This document shows positions 1-9,700 of a stretch of DNA of 64,000 bases, piece after piece; the stretch's first letter is position 1; each line of letters starts with the position of its first letter. Source of the DNA: Cydia pomonella. Its lineage: Eukaryota > Arthropoda > Insecta > Lepidoptera > Tortricidae. The stretch spans positions 4,216,001-4,280,000 of the forward strand of contig NC_084721.1 in the NCBI RefSeq assembly GCF_033807575.1, in the 5' to 3' direction. The notes below the pieces were generated by a model. That model saw nothing but the letters and a program-made list of their open reading frames with translations. It was not told the DNA's origin and made no database searches. The translations under genes were made by a program, and so were the position numbers.

Positions 1-146
1 ACAATCATTTTTGGATTAAACACAAGTACGTTTTAACTTGTGCATTTATACGAGTATAAGTTGCAGTGAACAGAACACTGTTTGAATTTTACAGTTTGTA
101 ACACACACGAGAATACATACGCGGCCAAAAACACAAATTAAACTAC

Positions 147-198
147 CTTTTTCCGGAGCCTCCTCAGAAGCCTCCTTTTTCCGCTTCTTCTTTCGCAT
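147..198 (-). CDS. possible first coding exon of a gene leaving the left edge
   Basis: An ATG at 198-196 with a good start context (gccaATG) opens a very basic, then acidic, peptide starting MRKKKRKKEASEEAPEK. The frame runs 52 bases to a GTAGTT splice donor at 146-141, leaving one base for the next exon, which would lie outside the window. I do not recognise the protein. It could be exon 1 of the next gene on the minus strand or an alternative exon of the RalGAP-alpha gene upstream, although the residues do not match that family. The call rests only on start context, composition and donor, so it is weak. Confidence 0.3.
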
Positions 199-1885
199 TG
201 GCAGTCTTTAAACACTTTAGAGCTAGACAACACTTCGTACAATCTCACAAACAACACGCACAGACACCAACACTTTGTAAACTTCGTGATTCTAGCTCAA
301 CTACTGATTCCTAACAATGTCAAATTATTAAAAAAAACTGTACAGATTAACAATAACAAAAACAAATGGCCAGATCGAGATGAACATGATTCATTTGGCT
401 ATTATACCGAGATATCGACTGATAATAACGTCAAGTTGTTTGCGATAAAAATTAGCAGATGGCTGGCGTATTGTATGACAAGGTTCACGTAGTGTAAGCG
501 GTACAACGGTATTTAAATGTTTAGTACCTACTCACGATTATAGGTAGCTGAACTTTAATTTAAATAACTTACACGTTTATCTTTGAAATTTAGAAAAAGG
601 TCAGTCGGTGTGTGTATATATCAAACGCGGCCACCAACGTCTGAGATTTAGCTTTATCTCGATATGCTTCAATGCGTTTGAACCGTGGTGATAAGAAATT
701 CGAATTTATTTGAGAGAACTATTAGACGTGACTGCAAAAAATGTTACAAAAAATTTAAATCGTGTGATCGTTCTTTTGTAAACTTTTTACAAAATAAATC
801 GATGTCGCATGTCAATAATAAGCTTGACTGATGCACAAAAAAAAACAAATCTAAAATGTTTGCGACGCAAATACTTTTTTGCCACTTATTAGATTAGTGC
901 ACGACAGCTTTGGTAAATCGATTTGTATGTAATAAATTTGTTTATCCTTTTCTACGGAGCCTACGGTTCCATGCATATCAAACGTATGTTACATTGGAAA
1001 ACCAATGCGAACTCATTATTATTACGCGAATATAAGATAGAAAATTGAATGGGCTTTCCAATGACAAAGGTTGTTATGCGTGGGGGGCAACAAACCCTGT
1101 TATTAATAATGCATTTGATTGAAAATTACAGTTGGCAAAACTATCTATCGTCGGGAACCCTAACTTCACCGTTGGTCCCAACTTCGCACAAGTAAAACAT
1201 TAAAATAATAATTTTACCAAGAAATACATATCCGTTAAAATTACAATAAATTAAGCTGCGTAAAAAGCGTTTTAAGGCAAAAAAATAAAATATCAAAAAC
1301 TTCGCGTACTCATTTTTTTATTATGAAAATTACACTAAATCTTAATATAGATCCTAATAATTGTTAAATCGCTAAACGCCCATGATAGTAGTTACAGTTG
1401 ACTTATGATTTCACGCTAAATAGTTAAGGCGAAGTTATATTCCTAGTAAAGACAAATTTAGGGTACGTATTTTTGTCAACCCTTATGTTCAATGAACTAC
1501 ACAATGATAACGGGGTTTCAGTCTATACACAACACGACATAATACACTTCAAACTTTTTTTCTATTTTGTATTGCACCAAATATTACACACTAGTTAAGA
1601 CCACTTCTTGCTAGAGTGAATGTTCTAGCGGCAATGAAATTAGGTATAAATTAATGTTCGAAATAGCAACTAACTCTTACCCACATACAAAGTAAATACT
1701 TTGAAGTGAATAGTAAAAACTAGAGTGGGTGCTTAAATCAACAATGATGGCATTGCGACACGGCGACTTGGTCAGTTCAGCTGGTGTCAAGGTCGCTTGT
1801 GCACTTAGGTTTCTAATTTGATAGAATAATGTTGATAAAACACGTATAAGTATTGTATATAGGCACTTGTATATTTATTAATTTC
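199..1885. other. AT-rich non-coding stretch
   Basis: No exon with homology or acceptable splice signals was found on either strand. The short open frame at 286-492 has no recognisable domain and is probably chance. If RalGAP-alpha continues to the left, this is either intron or lies upstream of the possible exon at 147-198. Confidence 0.5.
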
Positions 1886-2006
1886 CGCTACCCAACGGTT
1901 GTCTGGAAGAGATCGCTTGTTAGCGATAAGACCGCCTGTTGTTTACCTCTGCTTGTGTTTGTTTTCTTTTATTGAGGTGTACAATAAAGAGTATTTGTAT
2001 TGTATC
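1886..2006 (+). repeat. LINE/SINE 3'-end fragment
   Basis: The segment containing 'ggttgtctggaagagatcgct' and ending 'tgtacaataaagagtatttg' recurs at 25448-25540. It resembles the 'ggttgactggtagagaatgcc ... gtgcaataaagttt' end of the LINE at 45255-45350. Such tails are shared by LINEs and their dependent SINEs in moth genomes. Confidence 0.45.
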
Positions 2007-2067
2007 GTATATTTATTCGGGTTAAGGTCCAACCACACCTTTGCTTAAAACGCGCTGACGCGTCGTA

Positions 2068-2200
2068 AATGTGACGTTTTTAAAGCATGCCCTCCTAGTA
2101 AATGTGACGTTTTATCGCATACTCTCCTAGTAAATATGACGTTTTTATCGCATGCCCTCCTAGTAAAGTGACGTTTTATCGCATGCCCTCCTAGTAAATT
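2068..2200 (+). repeat. 32-33 bp tandem repeat, four copies, each with TGACGT
   Basis: Four imperfect copies of a unit beginning (g)tgacgttttatcgcat and ending gccctcctagtaaa start near 2071, 2104, 2137 and 2168. Each carries the CRE/ATF-like core TGACGT and an SphI-like gcatgc or a one-base variant. It may be a small minisatellite or part of a degraded transposon; no gene is next to it. Confidence 0.7.
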
Positions 2201-2563
2201 CGTAAAGTATACGGCACGTCACTCGAATTTCGCACCATCAGCGTATTTTGAGTAACGGCGTGGATGGCACGCAAAAAAATAAACGGTCAGCTTACGATGC
2301 GTCACTGCGATTCCGTACCGCCACCGTGTTTAAGCAGCGGTGTGGCCGGACCTTTATACGTCGCTTCTTAAGTTATCGACGTATATCGCGACGAATGATT
2401 TAAATGACGAACGTGACCGATTTAAATGGTCAAAATACTAGTCATGCTTGACGGATACGATAATTGAGCTAACTTATGAATACTTTGTTCAGTTAGTTAT
2501 TACTGTTGGTGTCAAGTAATTGCTTAGGACACCCAGAAGACAATCAGGTTTATAATGCGCTCT

Positions 2564-2600
2564 AAGTTCTGCTCAGTACAAGAGTCTACTGAGCAGAACT
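2564..2600. repeat. short inverted repeat (hairpin)
   Basis: Arms agttctgctcagta and tactgagcagaact, 14 bases each, flank an 8-base spacer. No U-run follows, so nothing suggests a terminator. It is probably a remnant of a palindromic mobile element. Confidence 0.6.
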
Positions 2601-2813
2601 ATGGACCTCATATGTTAATCAGGAGCGACGATTTAACACTTCAGATGCACTGTCTGGATGGCTTTTCTTACTTTAGAAGTTAAATTAAACAGTAATAATG
2701 GTAAATTACAAACAGGTTTTAAATTATTACAGGAATTTTGACTAAACATAAACTACATTTTCGTTATTTCCCTCTTGTTATTTAAAATGGAGGCTTTAAG
2801 GTTATATGTATAC

Positions 2814-5800
2814 ATATGTCAACACTCACCTTCAGTAGAGTAGTGTTGAGGTGTATGAGGTACTTGTAGAGGTTCTTGTGCGCCTGCGGGTCGCGCAGCA
2901 GGTTGGGGTCGCCCAGCGCGGCCAGCATGCGGCGCCACATGACGGCCACGTATGTCAACACTCACCTTCAGTAGAGTAGTGTTGAGGTGTATGAGGTACT
3001 TGTAGAGGTTCTTGTGCGCCTGCGGGTCGCGCAGCAGGTTGGGGTCGCCCAGCGCGGCCAGCATGCGGCGCCACATGACGGCCACGTATGTCAACACTCA
3101 CCTTCAGTAGAGTAGTGTTGAGGTGTATGAGGTACTTGTAGAGGTTCTTGTGCGCCTGCGGGTCGCGCAGCAGGTTGGGGTCGCCCAGCGCGGCCAGCAT
3201 GCGGCGCCACATGACGGCCACGTATGTCAACACTCACCTTCAGTAGAGTAGTGTTGAGGTGTATGAGGTACTTGTAGAGGTTCTTGTGCGCCTGCGGGTC
3301 GCGCAGCAGGTTGGGGTCGCCCAGCGCGGCCAGCATGCGGCGCCACATGACGGCCACGTATGTCAACACTCACCTTCAGTAGAGTAGTGTTGAGGTGTAT
3401 GAGGTACTTGTAGAGGTTCTTGTGCGCCTGCGGGTCGCGCAGCAGGTTGGGGTCGCCCAGCGCGGCCAGCATGCGGCGCCACATGACGGCCACGTATGTC
3501 AACACTCACCTTCAGTAGAGTAGTGTTGAGGTGTATGAGGTACTTGTAGAGGTTCTTGTGCGCCTGCGGGTCGCGCAGCAGGTTGGGGTCGCCCAGCGCG
3601 GCCAGCATGCGGCGCCACATGACGGCCACGTATGTCAACACTCACCTTCAGTAGAGTAGTGTTGAGGTGTATGAGGTACTTGTAGAGGTTCTTGTGCGCC
3701 TGCGGGTCGCGCAGCAGGTTGGGGTCGCCCAGCGCGGCCAGCATGCGGCGCCACATGACGGCCACGTATGTCAACACTCACCTTCAGTAGAGTAGTGTTG
3801 AGGTGTATGAGGTACTTGTAGAGGTTCTTGTGCGCCTGCGGGTCGCGCAGCAGGTTGGGGTCGCCCAGCGCGGCCAGCATGCGGCGCCACATGACGGCCA
3901 CGTATGTCAACACTCACCTTCAGTAGAGTAGTGTTGAGGTGTATGAGGTACTTGTAGAGGTTCTTGTGCGCCTGCGGGTCGCGCAGCAGGTTGGGGTCGC
4001 CCAGCGCGGCCAGCATGCGGCGCCACATGACGGCCACGTATGTCAACACTCACCTTCAGTAGAGTAGTGTTGAGGTGTATGAGGTACTTGTAGAGGTTCT
4101 TGTGCGCCTGCGGGTCGCGCAGCAGGTTGGGGTCGCCCAGCGCGGCCAGCATGCGGCGCCACATGACGGCCACGTATGTCAACACTCACCTTCAGTAGAG
4201 TAGTGTTGAGGTGTATGAGGTACTTGTAGAGGTTCTTGTGCGCCTGCGGGTCGCGCAGCAGGTTGGGGTCGCCCAGCGCGGCCAGCATGCGGCGCCACAT
4301 GACGGCCACGTATGTCAACACTCACCTTCAGTAGAGTAGTGTTGAGGTGTATGAGGTACTTGTAGAGGTTCTTGTGCGCCTGCGGGTCGCGCAGCAGGTT
4401 GGGGTCGCCCAGCGCGGCCAGCATGCGGCGCCACATGACGGCCACGTATGTCAACACTCACCTTCAGTAGAGTAGTGTTGAGGTGTATGAGGTACTTGTA
4501 GAGGTTCTTGTGCGCCTGCGGGTCGCGCAGCAGGTTGGGGTCGCCCAGCGCGGCCAGCATGCGGCGCCACATGACGGCCACGTATGTCAACACTCACCTT
4601 CAGTAGAGTAGTGTTGAGGTGTATGAGGTACTTGTAGAGGTTCTTGTGCGCCTGCGGGTCGCGCAGCAGGTTGGGGTCGCCCAGCGCGGCCAGCATGCGG
4701 CGCCACATGACGGCCACGTATGTCAACACTCACCTTCAGTAGAGTAGTGTTGAGGTGTATGAGGTACTTGTAGAGGTTCTTGTGCGCCTGCGGGTCGCGC
4801 AGCAGGTTGGGGTCGCCCAGCGCGGCCAGCATGCGGCGCCACATGACGGCCACGTATGTCAACACTCACCTTCAGTAGAGTAGTGTTGAGGTGTATGAGG
4901 TACTTGTAGAGGTTCTTGTGCGCCTGCGGGTCGCGCAGCAGGTTGGGGTCGCCCAGCGCGGCCAGCATGCGGCGCCACATGACGGCCACGTATGTCAACA
5001 CTCACCTTCAGTAGAGTAGTGTTGAGGTGTATGAGGTACTTGTAGAGGTTCTTGTGCGCCTGCGGGTCGCGCAGCAGGTTGGGGTCGCCCAGCGCGGCCA
5101 GCATGCGGCGCCACATGACGGCCACGTATGTCAACACTCACCTTCAGTAGAGTAGTGTTGAGGTGTATGAGGTACTTGTAGAGGTTCTTGTGCGCCTGCG
5201 GGTCGCGCAGCAGGTTGGGGTCGCCCAGCGCGGCCAGCATGCGGCGCCACATGACGGCCACGTATGTCAACACTCACCTTCAGTAGAGTAGTGTTGAGGT
5301 GTATGAGGTACTTGTAGAGGTTCTTGTGCGCCTGCGGGTCGCGCAGCAGGTTGGGGTCGCCCAGCGCGGCCAGCATGCGGCGCCACATGACGGCCACGTA
5401 TGTCAACACTCACCTTCAGTAGAGTAGTGTTGAGGTGTATGAGGTACTTGTAGAGGTTCTTGTGCGCCTGCGGGTCGCGCAGCAGGTTGGGGTCGCCCAG
5501 CGCGGCCAGCATGCGGCGCCACATGACGGCCACGTATGTCAACACTCACCTTCAGTAGAGTAGTGTTGAGGTGTATGAGGTACTTGTAGAGGTTCTTGTG
5601 CGCCTGCGGGTCGCGCAGCAGGTTGGGGTCGCCCAGCGCGGCCAGCATGCGGCGCCACATGACGGCCACGTATGTCAACACTCACCTTCAGTAGAGTAGT
5701 GTTGAGGTGTATGAGGTACTTGTAGAGGTTCTTGTGCGCCTGCGGGTCGCGCAGCAGGTTGGGGTCGCCCAGCGCGGCCAGCATGCGGCGCCACATGACG

Positions 5801-6612
5801 GCCACGTATGTCAACACTCACCTTCAGTAGAGTAGTGTTGAGGTGTATGAGGTACTTGTAGAGGTTCTTGTGCGCCTGCGGGTCGCGCAGCAGGTTGGGG
5901 TCGCCCAGCGCGGCCAGCATGCGGCGCCACATGACGGCCACGTATGTCAACACTCACCTTCAGTAGAGTAGTGTTGAGGTGTATGAGGTACTTGTAGAGG
6001 TTCTTGTGCGCCTGCGGGTCGCGCAGCAGGTTGGGGTCGCCCAGCGCGGCCAGCATGCGGCGCCACATGACGGCCACGTATGTCAACACTCACCTTCAGT
6101 AGAGTAGTGTTGAGGTGTATGAGGTACTTGTAGAGGTTCTTGTGCGCCTGCGGGTCGCGCAGCAGGTTGGGGTCGCCCAGCGCGGCCAGCATGCGGCGCC
6201 ACATGACGGCCACGTATGTCAACACTCACCTTCAGTAGAGTAGTGTTGAGGTGTATGAGGTACTTGTAGAGGTTCTTGTGCGCCTGCGGGTCGCGCAGCA
6301 GGTTGGGGTCGCCCAGCGCGGCCAGCATGCGGCGCCACATGACGGCCACGTATGTCAACACTCACCTTCAGTAGAGTAGTGTTGAGGTGTATGAGGTACT
6401 TGTAGAGGTTCTTGTGCGCCTGCGGGTCGCGCAGCAGGTTGGGGTCGCCCAGCGCGGCCAGCATGCGGCGCCACATGACGGCCACGTATGTCAACACTCA
6501 CCTTCAGTAGAGTAGTGTTGAGGTGTATGAGGTACTTGTAGAGGTTCTTGTGCGCCTGCGGGTCGCGCAGCAGGTTGGGGTCGCCCAGCGCGGCCAGCAT
6601 GCGGCGCCACAT
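2814..6612 (-). repeat. 28-copy 136-bp tandem array of a RalGAP-alpha exon end plus splice donor
   Basis: Every 136-bp unit consists of about 120 bases of the 3' part of RalGAP-alpha exon 15 and the first 16 bases of the following intron, including its donor (CTGAAG|gtgagtg). The 28 donors sit at 2829 + 136n up to 6501, and translations of all copies are identical, so the array is almost perfectly homogeneous. Only the copy at the right end is joined to the rest of exon 15. The copies lack one of two adjacent GCC codons present in the exon, and the unit closes at a short match around 'acgtggcc'. Because 136 is not a multiple of three, retaining a unit shifts the frame and reaches a TGA across the next donor. 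No splice acceptor is visible inside the unit, so extra copies would be intronic, each offering a decoy donor. Very recent expansion or an assembly artefact are both possible. Confidence 0.95.
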
Positions 6613-6716
6613 GACGGCGGCCACGTCGGGCAGCCAGCCGCGGGCGCCGCCGCCCATCACGACGCCGACGCCGGCCGACCCGGCTAAGCTGTCTGTCGTT
6701 TCGTTTTCTGACCATT
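6502..6716 (-). CDS. RALGAPA1: RalGAP-alpha exon 15 (parent of the 136-bp array)
   Basis: Acceptor gtacttatacag leads into EWSENETTDSLAGSAGVGVV, then MGGGARGWLPDVAAVMWRRM and LHKNL-like sequence to NTTLLK, ending at CTGAAG|gtgagt in phase 0. Vertebrate [20 protein letters not shown] and MLGILGDVN align directly. The 3' 120 bases are the template of the repeated unit. Confidence 0.95.
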
Positions 6717-9700
6717 CTGTATAAGTACAAACCAGATTTAAATGTCGAAATTGACTGTTACATTTTTATTGTGGTTTTAAGATCATGGGAGTCGTTTTCA
6801 AGGTTTTCGGTCGCCACTGTGGACCTTTTAGTGGAAACTTTAAGACCAGTAAAAACTATCTTACCGACATTCCCGCCGTCGGACGCTAAATCTATCTGCA
6901 GTGGCGAATCCTTCATCGAACTGCTTTCCACGCCGCTCGATGGAGCTGGCGACGGAGACCGAGATTCTATCACAAATGAAAAAAAAATCATTACAATTTG
7001 CCATATAGTTTACATTAACATTGGAAAACAAATCTTTACTATATTGGTACACAAACAAAAATATGTCCACTTACCACTGGCGGAGTCTCTTTCTTCGTGC
7101 TGCGACGAGTGTCGCAGCGAGTCAAGTGAGTACCATCTCCGGGGTTTGTTGTTGCTGGTCGGTTCTTTGGTTTCTTCTGCTACATAAATAAAAAAAAGTT
7201 ATTCATTACTGCAATCGGTTTGATATGTAGACTTATTGATATATAGACGTATTTTTTTTTGCTTTTGTGCCACAATGAACACTCTATGAATGTTGCATAT
7301 ACAATTTTTCGGAAAAAAAAAATGTCTGAATAGGCGGCTCCACACAGAGCGAGCAGGGTTGCGAGGAAATTTTCTCGCGCGGCAAACGGCCAATGTAGAC
7401 GTGCCTCGGCCGAGGCAGCGTGCGTATTACCTTCGACAGAGCGCGCTGCCTCGACCGAGGCACGTGTACATGAGCCATTTGCCGCGCGAGAGAATTGCTT
7501 CGCGACGCTTCTCGTTCTGTGTGGACCCTGAGAATACTGAGAGACTGAAGTCAGGCTGAACACGAGTGCACGGCGACAGTACCTCACGCGTGAGATAGAC
7601 TACCCGTTCCTTTCTAATTAATACATTTAGAAAGACGGGTAGTATGGCGCACTCTTGCTAATTGTTTTGATATATGAATAAGCTAGAGGCTAAGCAAGAT
7701 TTGCTAATGTAGTGTGTACCTGTAGTGTAGTGTGTACCTGTGTGCGTGTGGGTGGGCGCGTGCTTGTGCAGGTGCGGGTCGGAGCGCGCCCGCGTGAGGC
7801 GCCGCGCGCCCGCCTCCGCTCGTCGGGTCGCGCCCGCCGACAGCTTTGGTGATTTGCCTACAAATAAAACATACACGTTAACTATGCTAGTGGAGATTCT
7901 ATTTTAGGAAACATATGTGATTAGTGGTGTTTTTATATTTTTCAACTCGTCGACTGTAATGGTTGAATTAAGATTTTGTATACCAAACTATAATTGCGTA
8001 TTTTTCATGTACGTACGTCGTACGTACCTCCCAGCTCATCTATAATAATACAACACTGGTGATGTAATCAAGCTTTTCAATCTCGTACCTCACTTAGGCA
8101 ACTCAGCAAGCTTCGTCGCCTAAATACGGTACTCGACTGAAAAGCTCTCTATTATATCACGATTGTATATAATACTATTATTGTATACAATATTATATAT
8201 TTGTAAATAAAACACAAGTGATTCCTAGAGATGCATCACTCATATGGTGTAACAGAAGGACTGACGTAAACCCCGAACAGTGACAATGCGTCTTGAACCA
8301 TAAACGGTAAGACATAAGGTTGACATTACCAAGCGACCGTCCCTCGGGCTGCTGCGGCGGCGGCGCCTGCCTGTGCGGCGCGGGCGCGGGCGTGGCGCGG
8401 CGCTCGCCCCGCCCCTCCCGCCCGTCCCGCCCGTCCCGCCCGCGGCCGCGCGGCTCGCTGCTCTCCGACAGGTCCAGCGAGTACACGTGCCGGGCTAACA
8501 CTCGTGTTAGGGTTTCCATTGTTTTCTGAAACAACAAAATAAGAACACTAAAATGATTTTCTCCAATATGCTCGGAAATGTTCACCTTATTGTAGCAAAA
8601 ATAGTACGGGAAGTTCTTCATTATGGTTAAATCGAAATTTAAAAAATTCGAACCATTATTGTCGTGTTTTAGCGGACGGGAAGTTATTACTCTATTGTTT
8701 TTTTTACTTTTTAAAAACATGTGTCAACTAAGAAAATGGCCAACAGCCAATTAATAAACCCGCGGGCTGCGCCTAAACGACCCGGGCAGCATCATTTCAA
8801 GCTATAGGATAGAGTCGTGTAAGATCGTGCGAATACTGCTTCATAAAATCAAAGAATATATAACTTTTACATTTTTTTAAGGATCTCATGCGTGCAAATA
8901 CAGCTTATATTGCGCAATTATATTGAATGAGCGAATATTGAATGGTACTGAATGGCAGAATGGGAAATTGTTTTTTGACGTTTTTGATGTGAAGATTCGA
9001 TTTGAGTGCTGGTTGATGTTTAAATTATGATTATTTAACCTTATTTTCTTATATTTAGAGAAAAGCACTATACATATATGCCTCGGCAGGAACAGCAATT
9101 CGTGGATTCATCTTCTTTGTTTCGATTCGAAATTCGAAACTTATCCACGAATTGCCCTTTCCCGGCCTCTGCAATAATGTACAATTAAATATGTCTACTT
9201 CCAGGGAGAATAAATATGTAATATGAAATGCGAGTTAAAGGATCTGCAAAGAAGTACATAAAATAACGACGGTGGGTTACCACCACTGTTATACGATTTG
9301 GTGGTGGCGGCCAACAGGACGTCGAGTGTGTGCAGGAACAATTTCCGTGACCTCCGACAATTTCCGTTTCAAGTTTTTCCATGATGCTTCCAAACACAGA
9401 GCACTCCGATCATAGTTATTTTGTGCCAAAAAAAATTATCGTTCAAAATGACATATAACTATTTTCATTCGGAATCGAAAACGAAGTTTTTCACGCAATT
9501 GGAAAAAATGAATTTCATAAAAGTTCAAAGTTACATACCGCCCATTCTGTTATCAGTTCCTCCCAGTGCGTCAACCTAGTCAATAGTTCCATGAAATTCT
9601 GCCACAACTCTTGTTTGACTGCCACATTTAAATTCGCTTTTATCCACGTCACTATTAACGTTTGGAATAACGCTGGTGCTAAAAATCCACCTGAAAAAAA

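Noticed and set aside
2819..6730. Repeated 79-101 residue open frames on the minus strand as separate genes
   Set aside because: They are the same exon end read through its splice donor and into the next copy in a shifted frame; only the first 30 or so residues are real coding sequence.
7284..7559. Open frames with similar peptides on both strands
   Set aside because: The similarity on both strands is explained by the foldback MITE at 7339-7525.
8320..8529. Plus-strand open frame rich in Arg, Pro and Ser
   Set aside because: It is the antisense shadow of the GC-rich RalGAP-alpha exon 11.
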